DNA of 64,000 nucleotides from Chromatiaceae bacterium (GTDB lineage Bacteria > Pseudomonadota > Gammaproteobacteria > Chromatiales > Chromatiaceae): contig JACDZG010000001.1 in NCBI GenBank assembly GCA_013426805.1, forward strand, positions 1 to 64,000, read 5' to 3'. Of this stretch, positions 26,658 through 35,846 are shown in pieces. The notes below the pieces were generated by a model. The model did no database searches. It had not been told where the DNA came from and saw only the letters and a list, made by a program, of their open reading frames with translations. The position numbers and the translations under genes are program-made. Each line of letters opens with the position of its first letter. The first letter of the stretch is position 1.

Positions 26658-27837
26658 CACCGCCCATTCGCCGCGGACTGCGACCGACCCGCGGCTGCGG
26701 CGTCCCGCCGCGCAGAAACGGACCAAACACCGCCACGCGCCCTGGCGACCGAAGTCGCGCGTCCCGCGGCTGAATCAACCACCACCCGGAACCCCCGCGG
26801 GGATCGAGTATCACGAACTGATCCAGACCCCCGCCAGCAGGCGCGGCCGCGTGATCTGCACCGACTACTCCCCGGATCAATGGGAAATCCAGGAGGTCGA
26901 GGACATGGCCGCCTTCCTGGCGCTCCATCGCCCGGAGTGGTCTCAGGTGCGATGGATCCATGTCGAGGGGATCGAGGACCAGAACACCATCCGCGCAATG
27001 GCGGAAAAGTATCAATTGCACCCGTTGGCGATCGAAGACGCGCTCGACGGGCAGCAGCGTCCCAAGACGGAGGACTATCCGGGCAGCGGGGACCTGCCCG
27101 GACGGCTGTTCGTGGTCGCGCGGCGCGTCCTGATCCAGGACGGCGTGCTCCACGCCGAACAGGCGAGCTTTTTCCTCGGACGCCATACCCTGCTGAGTTT
27201 TCAGGTCAGCCCCTGTCAGGCGATCGATCAGGTGCGTCATCGCATCGAAAGTCCGCGTTCACGGCTGCGCCAGAACGACGCGAGCTTCCTGCTCTATGCC
27301 TTGCTGGACACCATTGTCGACTGCTTCTACCCGGTCCTGGAAGACGCCTCCGGGCAACTGGAAGAGTTGGAGGAAAACGTCCTCGACCACCCGGGGCCCC
27401 ACACCCTGCAAGCGATCCACCAGATCAAGCGCGGACTGGTCCTGATCCGGCGGGTCGCCTGGCCCATGCGCGAGCTGATCGCCGCGCTCCAGCGGGAGCG
27501 GCACGAGTGCCTGTCGGACGCCGCCCAGACCTACTTTCGCGATGTCTACGACCACTGTGTGCAGGTCATCGACCTGCTCGAGACCTACCGCGAGATCGCC
27601 TCCGAGCTCGCCGATACCTACGTGTCCATGACCTCGTACCGAACCAACCAGATCATGAAGGTCCTGACGATCATCGGCACCATCTTCATGCCGCTGACCT
27701 TCCTGGTCGGAATCTACGGGATGAACATGTATATCCCCGAGAACGAATGGCCTTACAGCTACGCCGTGTTCTGGGTCGTCGCCATCACCATCGCCGGGGT
27801 GATGTTGTGGCGCTTCAGGCGCGGCGGCTGGCTCTGA
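26605..27837 (+). CDS. corA: CorA family magnesium/divalent-cation channel
   Basis: A 410-residue CorA. Cytosolic N-domain with IHVEGIEDQNTIRAMAEKY and HPLAIEDALDGQQRPK; long helix; two C-terminal membrane helices, the first ending in the GMN signature (FLVGIYGMNMYIPENEWPY) and the second VFWVVAITIAGVMLWRF. The first ~65 residues are Pro/Arg-rich and unusual; the conserved part begins near GIEYHELIQT, so a later start is possible. As written it overlaps the preceding gene by 53 bases. Confidence 0.93.
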   Translation: MPDPHHATAPTTPPTRADTAHSPRTATDPRLRRPAAQKRTKHRHAPWRPKSRVPRLNQPPPGTPAGIEYHELIQTPASRRGRVICTDYSPDQWEIQEVEDMAAFLALHRPEWSQVRWIHVEGIEDQNTIRAMAEKYQLHPLAIEDALDGQQRPKTEDYPGSGDLPGRLFVVARRVLIQDGVLHAEQASFFLGRHTLLSFQVSPCQAIDQVRHRIESPRSRLRQNDASFLLYALLDTIVDCFYPVLEDASGQLEELEENVLDHPGPHTLQAIHQIKRGLVLIRRVAWPMRELIAALQRERHECLSDAAQTYFRDVYDHCVQVIDLLETYREIASELADTYVSMTSYRTNQIMKVLTIIGTIFMPLTFLVGIYGMNMYIPENEWPYSYAVFWVVAITIAGVMLWRFRRGGWL

Positions 27838-27892
27838 ACACGGTGTGGGGCCGGCAGCCCCATGCCGCAAGGACAGGATCGAAAATTAGCAC

Positions 27893-27920
27893 TTGCTAAA
27901 TTAGAGAATGATTATATAAT
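27893..27920 (+). promoter_or_regulatory. sigma-70 promoter of the small peptide gene, with an AT-rich possible operator
   Basis: TTGCTA at 27893-27898 and a perfect TATAAT at 27915-27920, 16 bases apart. Between and around them the sequence AGAATGATTATATAATGATG is partly dyad-symmetric and resembles a Fur-type box; that reading is tentative. It is an island of AT-rich DNA in a high-GC region. Confidence 0.6.
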
Positions 27921-27968
27921 GATGACTACTTAGAGCGTCAACCCACCTGTCCTGTTAGGAGCTGTACC

Positions 27969-28142
27969 ATGGGTATTCTCGGTATACTTGCCTCTGTTGC
28001 CTTGCTGATCGGCGGCGTTCAGACCACGATGGTGCTGAGTGAAGGCGACCGTCTTGTCGCGGAAGAGACCAAGACCCCGGTGGTCGAAGTCCAGGCCATC
28101 CAGACGGATGCGAATCACCAATCCGGCGCGTTCGGACTCTGA
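27969..28142 (+). CDS. small membrane or exported peptide
   Basis: A 57-residue peptide with a hydrophobic N-terminus (MGILGILASVALLIGG) and a polar, acidic tail (LVAEETKTPVVEVQAIQTDA). TTAGGAGC lies eight bases before the ATG. It has its own consensus promoter (27893-27920) and its own terminator (28169-28206), so it is a well-bounded single-gene unit. Function unknown; it lies between corA and nikR. The hydrophobic part could be a signal anchor. Confidence 0.7.
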   Translation: MGILGILASVALLIGGVQTTMVLSEGDRLVAEETKTPVVEVQAIQTDANHQSGAFGL

Positions 28143-28168
28143 CCGCCAACCGCCCACGCAGGCCCGCC

Positions 28169-28206
28169 AGGCCCCGCTGCCCACGGCACCGGGGCCTTGT
28201 TTTTTT
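28169..28206 (+). terminator. intrinsic terminator of the small peptide gene
   Basis: AGGCCCCG at 28169-28176 pairs with CGGGGCCT at 28190-28197, followed by TGTTTTTTT. Strong hairpin with a T run. Confidence 0.92.
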
Positions 28207-28317
28207 GATCGTCAGTTTCCCCCGCATTCTTGAGCGATGACCGGAAAAGTAGAGTCCGGAAAGCTATGCTTAGCGCCTCAGCGCTCAACGTGAGCGCCGA
28301 ATTGCAGGCGAGCCACG

Positions 28318-28740
28318 ATGTCCACTCCCGACGATACCATCCGTTTCAGCGTCTCACTGCCGCGGCCACTCCTTGATGAGCTGGATCGCCGGGTCGTCAG
28401 CAAGGGCTACGCCTCCCGCTCCGAACTGGTACGCGACCTGATCCGCGAACGTCTGGTGGAAGAAACCTGGGAGCGCGTTGACGCGGAGGTGGCCGGCGTC
28501 CTGACCATCGTCTACGATCATCACCAGCGCGAGTTGACCCAGCACATCTTGGACATTCAGCACCGGCAATTCGTGCATGTGGTCGCGACCACGCATGTGC
28601 ACCTGGACCACCACAATTGCCTTGAAACCATCATCATCCGTGGGCAGCCCGCGGAAATCGAGCGGATCAGCCTGGAGATCGGCGGTCTCAAAGGGGTGCG
28701 CTTCTCAGACCTGACCCGGGCCTCCCGTCTGGGGCACTGA
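28318..28740 (+). CDS. nikR: nickel-responsive regulator NikR
   Basis: A 140-residue ribbon-helix-helix repressor with a C-terminal ACT-like nickel domain. RHH part: [20 protein letters not shown] and [14 protein letters not shown]. Nickel ligands are visible: His in DIQHRQF and the HVHLDHHNC stretch, matching the H-x-H-x5-C pattern of E. coli NikR (His87, His89, Cys95), plus the nearby His76 equivalent. NikR represses nickel uptake when nickel is plentiful. No nickel transporter or hydrogenase genes are adjacent, so its targets lie elsewhere. Confidence 0.95.
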   Translation: MSTPDDTIRFSVSLPRPLLDELDRRVVSKGYASRSELVRDLIRERLVEETWERVDAEVAGVLTIVYDHHQRELTQHILDIQHRQFVHVVATTHVHLDHHNCLETIIIRGQPAEIERISLEIGGLKGVRFSDLTRASRLGH

Positions 28741-28872
28741 CACCGACGCGCGGCCCTGACTTCATCGGCATCACAGCCCTACCTGAATTAAGGGTAATAT
28801 GGGCGACCCGTGCGCCCCCTGACGTGCGATCACTGCTTCGTTGCTCTTGCCCGGCGCAAGCCACCGCGATTT

Positions 28873-30036
28873 ATGTCCAACACCAACTTTACCAATGTTT
28901 TCGGCGCCCGCATCGCGCTCGGGCTGTTCGTTGTCGGACTGCTGTATCTGAGCTATCAGGTCCTGAACCTGTTCCTGATTTCCGTGGCCTGGGCGGTCAT
29001 CCTGGTCTATGTGACCTGGCCCATCTACCATCGACTGCGCCATCTGCTCGGCCGTAAGGTCAACACCAGTGCCCTGCTGATGACCCTGTTCCTGACGCTC
29101 ACCTTCGGCCTGCCGCTGCTCTCGATGGTCAACATGCTGCGGGCGGAGGTGCCGACGGCCTATAACCGCGCGGTCGAGATACTCCTGAGCGGACCCGATG
29201 CGGTGCCCCCCGCCATCGCCCGGTTACCCTGGCTGGGCAACGAGGTGCAACGGGTCATGGCGCTCTCCGCCGAGGACCCGGCCGCCCTGCGTCAACAGGT
29301 GGTTCAGTGGGTGAATCCATGGGTGGATCAGTCGCTCAAGATTCTTGGCGACATTGGGTTCAGCGCGTTCAAGTTCGCCTTTGCGCTGCTCACCGCCTTC
29401 TTCTTTTACCGCGACGGCGAGTCACTGCTGGAGCAAGTCAGACGACTCCTGTACGGACTGATCGGTGCCCGCGCCAATGCCTATCTGTTCGCCATCGGCG
29501 GCACCATTCGGGCGGTCCTGTACGGCCTGGTGCTGACCGCGCTCGCTCAGGGTGCTTTGGCCGGACTGGGGTATTGGGCGGCGGGTGTGAAGGCACCGGT
29601 CCTGCTCGGCGTGGTGACCGTCATCCTGGCGCTGGTTCCCTTCGGGACACCCCTGGTTTGGGGGGCGGTGAGCGTGTGGCTCGCCGCGAGCGGCGACACC
29701 TGGGCCGGCATTGGACTGGCCATTTGGGGTGCCTTGGTCGTGAGCCAGATCGACAATTTGCTGCGCCCCTTCGTGATCAGCAGCGCCACCAGCATTCCCT
29801 ACATCCTGGTGCTGTTCGCCGTCCTGGGCGGCATCGCCGCATTCGGCCTCCTGGGACTCTTCCTGGGTCCCATCGTCATCGCCGTGCTGTTGGCCGTGTG
29901 GCGGGAATGGATCGATGAGCAAGTGCCGAGGGGACAACTCACGTTCCTCGGCGGACCAGACATGGCGCCGACTGATGACGCCGGGCGTGCCGACAATCCC
30001 CAGACCCGGACGGAGACCCCGTCCGCGCAGAACTGA
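28873..30036 (+). CDS. AI-2E family transporter (UPF0118)
   Basis: A 387-residue polytopic protein of the AI-2E/TqsA/YdiK family. Two N-terminal helices (ALGLFVVGLLYLSYQVLNLF and onward), a ~100-residue extracytoplasmic loop, then several helices with the family motifs GALAGLGYWAAGVKAPVLLG, LVPFGTPLVWGAVSVWL, SQIDNLLRPFVIS and FGLLGLFLGPIVIAVL. Substrates differ between members (autoinducer-2 export, Na+/H+ exchange). ATG 28873 begins the natural N-terminus; a longer frame from 28810 adds Cys- and Arg-rich residues of no family resemblance. Confidence 0.92.
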   Translation: MSNTNFTNVFGARIALGLFVVGLLYLSYQVLNLFLISVAWAVILVYVTWPIYHRLRHLLGRKVNTSALLMTLFLTLTFGLPLLSMVNMLRAEVPTAYNRAVEILLSGPDAVPPAIARLPWLGNEVQRVMALSAEDPAALRQQVVQWVNPWVDQSLKILGDIGFSAFKFAFALLTAFFFYRDGESLLEQVRRLLYGLIGARANAYLFAIGGTIRAVLYGLVLTALAQGALAGLGYWAAGVKAPVLLGVVTVILALVPFGTPLVWGAVSVWLAASGDTWAGIGLAIWGALVVSQIDNLLRPFVISSATSIPYILVLFAVLGGIAAFGLLGLFLGPIVIAVLLAVWREWIDEQVPRGQLTFLGGPDMAPTDDAGRADNPQTRTETPSAQN

Positions 30037-30199
30037 CGCGCGCAGATAAAGCGGTCAGGAACGGTTCGCGAATCAGTTAAACAAGTCCATTGGGGGCCGC
30101 CTTTGGCGTCTCGGTCGTTGTCGTAATCGTAATCGAGTTGTTGATCCCCCGCGCGGATGCGTTGGTCCCATGCGTGGCGCTCTAAGCCTTTCAAACCCT

Positions 30200-30383
30200 T
30201 AGGTGATTTCCGGGAAAAGATGTACCAAACTGTAGGGGCGACTTTAGGGGATTTCCGGAACACCGGATACCAGCCCACCATCGGCTCGGATGTAGGTGCG
30301 ACTTCAGTCGCACCGATTCGGACGCAGGTGCGACTGAAGTCGCACCTACATGACCGGTATCCAAATTGTCGGAAATCGCCTTA
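30200..30383. repeat. MITE-like element with TAGG(T/C)GATTTCCG ends
   Basis: Left end TAGGTGATTTCCG at 30200-30212, right end CGGAAATCGCCTTA at 30370-30383 (inverted). A third, partial copy (GGGGATTTCCGG) at 30247-30258 suggests a nested insertion. The same ends are found on the element at 2382-2481. Confidence 0.6.
30290..30351. repeat. double palindrome (GTAGGTGCGACTTCAGTCGCACC type)
   Basis: Two 25-base arms, 30290-30314 and 30327-30351, are perfect inverted copies; each arm also contains a palindrome of its own (GGTGCGACT-N2-AGTCGCACC). The DNA can therefore form either one long or two short hairpins. Confidence 0.85.
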
Positions 30384-30465
30384 GTGAACTGGTCTGGCTG
30401 TGTAGCGAATCGAAACCCGACGGACAGCGGGCTGCTCATGACATACTTGCATCGCTTATCCGATT

Positions 30466-30500
<35 letters not shown>

Positions 30501-30512
30501 CGGGATGCTAAA

Positions 30513-31319
30513 TCAAGCCGGCGCCTGACGATAGACCATTCGTTCCGCCCCGAACAACCGGAAATAATTGTCGCTGGTGGCTTGTGCCAGTTCCTCTATC
30601 GGCAGGCCGCGTAGCGCGGCAATACAGGCAGCCACCTGCGGAACATAGCGGGGTTCGTTGGACTTGCCGCGATGCGGGACCGGCGCCAGATAGGGCGAAT
30701 CGGTCTCGATCAGCAGGCGGTCCAGGGGGACTTGGGCGGCCACCTCACGCAATGACGCGGCCGTCTTGAAGGTCACGATGCCGGAAAAGGAGACATAGAA
30801 GCCCAGGTCCAGGCCCTGTTTGGCCATGGCCCAGTCTTCGGTGAAGCAGTGCAAGACCCCGCCGACCCGCTCCGCGCCCTCCTCCCGCAGTATGCGGATG
30901 GTGTCCTCCCTGGCTTCACGGGTATGAATGATCAAGGGCTTGGCGCAGGTCCGTGCCGCCGCGATGTGGGTGCGGAAGCGTGCGCGCTGCCACTCCACAT
31001 CCCCTTCACTACGGAAATAATCGAGCCCGGTTTCGCCGATAGCGACATTGCGCGGGTCGGCCGCCAGACACACCAAGTCCTCCACGGTCGGCTCCGGACC
31101 AGCCGCCGACCCCTCGTTCGGGTGCACTCCGACCGACACTGCCACCTGCGGATATGGATCGATCAGGGCGCGCATGGCAGGGTACCGCGGCAGATCGATG
31201 GAGACGCACAGCAAATGCGTCACGCCCGCCGCGGCAGTCGCCGCCATCAATCGGCTAAAATCGCCCTGATAGGGACTCAAATCCACCCGATCGAGGTGGC
31301 AGTGAGAATCAACAAACAT
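30513..31319 (-). CDS. tatD: TatD family metal-dependent DNase/hydrolase
   Basis: A 268-residue TatD/YcfH-type hydrolase. Metal-binding motifs: MFVDSHCHLD at the start, VGVHPNEG, AIGETGLDYFR, KPLIIHTREAREDT, GVLHCFTEDWAMA and LLIETDSPYLAP near the end. ATG 31319 is used because the family starts there; six extra upstream codons are possible. It is the last gene of the minus-strand fab-tmk-holB-pilZ cluster, the usual place of ycfH. Confidence 0.94.
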   Translation of the reverse strand: MFVDSHCHLDRVDLSPYQGDFSRLMAATAAAGVTHLLCVSIDLPRYPAMRALIDPYPQVAVSVGVHPNEGSAAGPEPTVEDLVCLAADPRNVAIGETGLDYFRSEGDVEWQRARFRTHIAAARTCAKPLIIHTREAREDTIRILREEGAERVGGVLHCFTEDWAMAKQGLDLGFYVSFSGIVTFKTAASLREVAAQVPLDRLLIETDSPYLAPVPHRGKSNEPRYVPQVAACIAALRGLPIEELAQATSDNYFRLFGAERMVYRQAPA

Positions 31320-31347
31320 CACTTCTCCACTATCCACTAACCAATTC

Positions 31348-31719
31348 CTACATGGTATGCGTCGGCCGCTCGGAACTCAGCGCGCCCACCAGATATTCCT
31401 CGATCTTGCGCCTGGCCACACCCTTGTCCTGCTCGCTGAACTGCACCCCAACCCCGACCGCACGGTTACCCTCGGCACCGGGCGGGGTCACCCAGATCAC
31501 CTTGCCGGCAACCGGGATACGATCGGGTTCTTCCATCAGTTGCAGCAGCAGAAAGATTTCGTCGCCGAGCTGATAACGCTTGGTCGTGGGGATGAAGAGC
31601 CCGCCATTGCGGATGAAGGGCATGAACGAGGCGTAGAGCGCGGTCTTGTCCTTGATCGCGAAACTCAGGATGCGCTGCTGGCCGCCGAGTGAGCCGGCCG
31701 GATTCACTGGGGTACTCAT
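31348..31719 (-). CDS. PilZ domain protein (type IV pilus type)
   Basis: A 123-residue single-domain PilZ protein, between holB and tatD where Pseudomonas has pilZ. Marks: ILSFAIKDKTALYASFMPFI, NGGLFIPTTKRYQLGDEIFL, VAGKVIWVTPPGAEGNRAVGVGVQF. It lacks the RxxxR c-di-GMP motif at the N-terminus, as does the type IV pilus biogenesis PilZ. The expected role is pilus assembly through FimX/PilB partners. Confidence 0.9.
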   Translation of the reverse strand: MSTPVNPAGSLGGQQRILSFAIKDKTALYASFMPFIRNGGLFIPTTKRYQLGDEIFLLLQLMEEPDRIPVAGKVIWVTPPGAEGNRAVGVGVQFSEQDKGVARRKIEEYLVGALSSERPTHTM

Positions 31720-31867
31720 CGCGCAAACTCCTTAGGTTATCGGGTACGGTTCTTGGTTTTCGGTTCTTCGTGAATGCTCATCAAGCATCGGGTTACGAAA
31801 AACGAGAAACGAAAAACCAGCAACGATGGGTATCAGGCGAGACGGTCGGCGGACAGCGCCGGGTCCC

Positions 31868-32887
31868 TCAATACTGACTGACACGACCCCAATCGATCAG
31901 CAAAGATTCCAATTGCATCAGCGGGTTGACGCTTGACTCAATCTGCCCCCTGGCCTCGAATACCCGCCGCAACAGGCGATGCCCGAGCGCTGGATCGACG
32001 CGCCTGGCCAGCTCACCCAGCCTGGCATGCAACCCCGGATCGGCGAGACGCGGCGGCCGCGCGGCCACTGCCAGCCGCAACAGGTCACAAAGACAAACCG
32101 CGAGACACTCCAATGATAGTCTTGCGCCGACCCCGTTCCAAGCCGCCGCCTCACTCACCGGGTCCAACTCGCGGCGGCTGATGCCGATCAGACTGCGGAC
32201 CAGTGCTTCCCATTGGTCCAGCGTGGCCTGATCCAGTTCATCCAGCGCACGCAAGGGCGCACCCGCGACCAGCCGTAAACGCATGGCCGCCGTGTCGCCC
32301 AGCCGCGGGGTCAGCCAGGCAAGTGCCTGAGCTTCCGCCGGGATCGCGACCCCAAGCAATTGACAGCGGCTGCGGATGGTCGCCGGAAGCCGACCAGGCC
32401 GCGCGGCGATCAGGCACAACAGGGTATCGCCGGCCGGCTCCTCGAGCGTCTTGAGTAGCGCATTGGCGGCGGCTGGGTTCATCCGGTCGGCCGGATCAAT
32501 CAACACCAGTTTACGCGTCCCCCGCATCGGTGTCAGTGCCGCGCGGTCACTCAAGTCGCGAATTGCATCAATAGTAATCTCCCCGGACTTGGACTCGGGA
32601 TCCGGCACCACGCACACCAGGTCCGGGTGATTGCCGGCCGCAGTCAGGCGACAGTCCGGACAACGCCCGCACGGCAGGCCCTGGGGGTCAGGGGCCGTAC
32701 AGAGCAGGGCGCGCACGAACAGGTCAGCGAACCGGCGCTTACCCAGACCCCGCGCACCGGTGATCAGCAGGGCATGGGGCAGCCGATCCGCCGCCCGCGC
32801 CTGCATCAGACGCGCCCAGAGCGGAACCAGCCAAGGCAGCAGTTCGCTGTCGCCGACGTCGGTGGATCCGGTTGCAGGGTCGGTCAT
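31868..32887 (-). CDS. holB: DNA polymerase III subunit delta prime
   Basis: A 339-residue clamp-loader subunit. P-loop-like LLITGARGLGKRRFADLFVR, zinc-binding Cys cluster LPCGRCPDCRL, VIDAIRDL-type TIDAIRDLSDRAALTP, KLVLIDPADRMNPAAANALL, LKTLEEPAGDTLLCLIAARP and TIRSRCQ (the SRC motif). It helps load the beta clamp at the replication fork. It follows tmk in the usual order, separated by a 207-base gap that contains a palindromic repeat. Confidence 0.95.
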   Translation of the reverse strand: MTDPATGSTDVGDSELLPWLVPLWARLMQARAADRLPHALLITGARGLGKRRFADLFVRALLCTAPDPQGLPCGRCPDCRLTAAGNHPDLVCVVPDPESKSGEITIDAIRDLSDRAALTPMRGTRKLVLIDPADRMNPAAANALLKTLEEPAGDTLLCLIAARPGRLPATIRSRCQLLGVAIPAEAQALAWLTPRLGDTAAMRLRLVAGAPLRALDELDQATLDQWEALVRSLIGISRRELDPVSEAAAWNGVGARLSLECLAVCLCDLLRLAVAARPPRLADPGLHARLGELARRVDPALGHRLLRRVFEARGQIESSVNPLMQLESLLIDWGRVSQY

Positions 32888-33009
32888 GGTTGGCGCTCTT
32901 TGACCAAGGTTAGGCGCATCGCACCGCGCCGATCCGCCAGGATCCGATAGCCATCGCCATGGCGGCGACTGAAACCAGACGGATATCGCCTTCGGACGTG
33001 ATAACCGGA

Positions 33010-33040
33010 CGTAGGGGCGGGTTTCAAACCCGCCCCTACG
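33010..33040. repeat. palindromic element between tmk and holB
   Basis: CGTAGGGGCGGGTTT-C-AAACCCGCCCCTACG, perfect 15-base arms around one base. Flanked by outer inverted matches (GGATATCGCCTTCGGA before, CGAAGGTCTGTCTGGATATC after). Same design as the cores at 2441-2466 and 30290-30351. Confidence 0.85.
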
Positions 33041-33094
33041 CGAAGGTCTGTCTGGATATCAGGTGCGAACGCTATACAAAGCATCATCCTGCGC

Positions 33095-33805
<711 letters not shown>

Positions 33806-33837
33806 CTACGAATAACGTTCATTTGCGTCTTTCTGCA

Positions 33838-34884
33838 TCATTTGCGGGCATCGACTCCTTCTTGATCCGGACCGGACGATTCCGGGGACTTACGCAACTG
33901 AAACTCCCGCACCGCCCGATTATGCTGGTCCAGGGTCGCGGAAAACACGTGTCCGCCATCACCGCGCGCTACGAAGTAGAGATCTTCACCCGCCGCGGGG
34001 TGCAGCGCCGCATGGATCGCCGCACGCCCGGGCAGGGCGATCGGGGTTGGCGGCAGCCCGACGATCACATAGGTGTTATAGAGGGTTGCCGCCTTGAGAT
34101 CGTCGCGGCGAATGTCGCCATCGAACCGCTCGCCCATCCCATAAATGACGGTAGGATCGGTTTGCAGGCGCATCCCCAGCCGCAGTCGCCGCACGAAGAC
34201 CCCGGCGATCTGTGGCCGTTCCGCGGCAAGCCCGGTCTCCTTTTCGATAATGGACGCCAGAGTCAAGGCTTCGTAAGGCGTCTTGAGCGGCAGTCCCGCG
34301 GCCCGCCCCGCCCATTCCTGCGACAATACCTCATCCATTCGCTGGAGTGCACGCTCAAGCACACCCAGCCCGGTCGTACGCCGCGGAAAACCATAGGTGT
34401 CAGGGTACAACAGTCCCTCCGGATGCGCTCCGGGTCGCCCTAAGGCGGCCATCAGGGCCGCGTCGGACTGTCCCGCCAGATCGTCACCGAAGCGACCGTT
34501 GGCAAGGATCGCCGCGACCGCCTGCCGAAAGGTCCAACCCTCAACAAACGTGATGGGATAGTGGACTACCCGGCCCGAGATCAAACGATCAAGGACCTGG
34601 TCCGGGCGCATCCCCCGGCTCAGCTCGAACTCACCGGCCTTGAGCCGGCCGCCATCGCCGCGAACACGAGCGAGCGCCAGCAAGTAATAGGGGTGGCTGA
34701 TAAAGCCGCGGTCCGTCAGCGCGTCCGCGACCTGACGCCAACCGCTGCCGCGCTCCACCTCGAAGGTCTCCACGGGCTCGGTGAGCGCGACCGGAGTCTT
34801 AAGAAAACGCTGATAGTCGAGCCAAATTCCGCCGAGCAGGGTAATTACCCCCAAAAACAGCAGCAACAGGGCACGCAAGATCAT
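33838..34884 (-). CDS. mltG: endolytic murein transglycosylase MltG (YceG)
   Basis: A 348-residue inner-membrane lytic transglycosylase. N-terminal membrane anchor (LRALLLLFLGVITLLGG), LysM-like part with VERGSGWRQVADAL, and the catalytic signature SIIEKETGLAAERPQIAGVF followed by MRLQTDPTVIYGMG. The catalytic Glu of EKET is present. It cuts nascent glycan strands. ATG 34884 overlaps the pabC stop (ATGA); a longer start at 34896 is less likely. Confidence 0.95.
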   Translation of the reverse strand: MILRALLLLFLGVITLLGGIWLDYQRFLKTPVALTEPVETFEVERGSGWRQVADALTDRGFISHPYYLLALARVRGDGGRLKAGEFELSRGMRPDQVLDRLISGRVVHYPITFVEGWTFRQAVAAILANGRFGDDLAGQSDAALMAALGRPGAHPEGLLYPDTYGFPRRTTGLGVLERALQRMDEVLSQEWAGRAAGLPLKTPYEALTLASIIEKETGLAAERPQIAGVFVRRLRLGMRLQTDPTVIYGMGERFDGDIRRDDLKAATLYNTYVIVGLPPTPIALPGRAAIHAALHPAAGEDLYFVARGDGGHVFSATLDQHNRAVREFQLRKSPESSGPDQEGVDARK

Positions 34885-35783
34885 GTCGTTGGCCACTCCG
34901 CAGTCGACGCCGCCAGGCCGACGGCCTCAAGTAACTCCCAGGGCAGGCAGTCGGGCGCGTAGTGTTGTCCGTCCAACCGACGCACCGGCCAGCAGCCGAT
35001 CAGCGCATTGGTCAAAAACAGGCCGCGAGCCAGACGCAGATCCTGAGCAGTCAGATGGCTTTCCCGGCAGGCGATACCCAAACCGACCGCCAGTTCCAGT
35101 GTCAGGGCGCGTACGGTACCGGCAATCCCCGCGAGATCCGTGATCGGCGTGAGGAGCGACTGACCGGTCCACAAAAACAAGTTGGTCATGGTCCCGCCGA
35201 CCACCCGCCCATCCTCCCGCAACATCAAGCCCTCGGCAATCTCCGGATCGTCCCATTCAGCGCGTGCCAGGACGTTATCCAGCCGATTGAGGTGCTTGAT
35301 TCCCGCCAACGCGCGGTTTTGCGACGCGGGTGTCTCGCACCAACGCAGGATGACGCCATCTGTTGACCATGCGACCGGGTAACCGGGCGAGGGGTAGAAG
35401 AGCAAGACCCGGCGGGGGCAGGGTGATCGCAGCGGACGATAACCTCGCCCTCCGCAACCGCGCGTGATCAGAATCTTCAGTACGCCGTCTGCGCCCTGAG
35501 TCAAGGCGCGAGCCTCAGCCGCCAATGCGCCGCCCCCGATGTACGGAATCCGCAACCGGCGACAGCCGAATTCAAGTCGAGCGAGGTGTCTGGCCCATTG
35601 GCATGGCGCGCCCCCGCGGATCAGAATGGTCTCGAACAGACCATCACCATAGCTCAATCCACGGTCCCAAACGGGAATCCCGCGCGTCGGCAAACCGTCG
35701 ATCAGTAACCGCAATGGGCCTGACTCAACCTGGGGAACATCCTGCTCCCCCCTCAGTTGAACGTCCGGGACGGTCAGCGACAT
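34881..35783 (-). CDS. pabC: aminodeoxychorismate lyase
   Basis: A 300-residue class-IV PLP enzyme that releases p-aminobenzoate for folate synthesis. GLSYGDGLFETILIRGG near residue 42, the PLP Lys in ALAGIKHLNRLDNVLARAEW, and EGLMLREDGRVVGGTMTNLF. Placed between fabF and mltG as in E. coli. Confidence 0.94.
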   Translation of the reverse strand: MSLTVPDVQLRGEQDVPQVESGPLRLLIDGLPTRGIPVWDRGLSYGDGLFETILIRGGAPCQWARHLARLEFGCRRLRIPYIGGGALAAEARALTQGADGVLKILITRGCGGRGYRPLRSPCPRRVLLFYPSPGYPVAWSTDGVILRWCETPASQNRALAGIKHLNRLDNVLARAEWDDPEIAEGLMLREDGRVVGGTMTNLFLWTGQSLLTPITDLAGIAGTVRALTLELAVGLGIACRESHLTAQDLRLARGLFLTNALIGCWPVRRLDGQHYAPDCLPWELLEAVGLAASTAEWPTT

Positions 35784-35846
35784 GGACGCAGCCGGCGAAT
35801 GATGTAAATCCTTCGATATCAGGACCTGGATCTTTCGTCAATGGCC

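Noticed and set aside
27841-27865. GGGGC hairpin after corA as terminator
   Set aside because: Short stem and no T run.
26880-27899. 339-codon plus-strand frame overlapping corA
   Set aside because: Shadow of corA in another frame; Arg/Pro/Gly-rich composition and no ribosome site.
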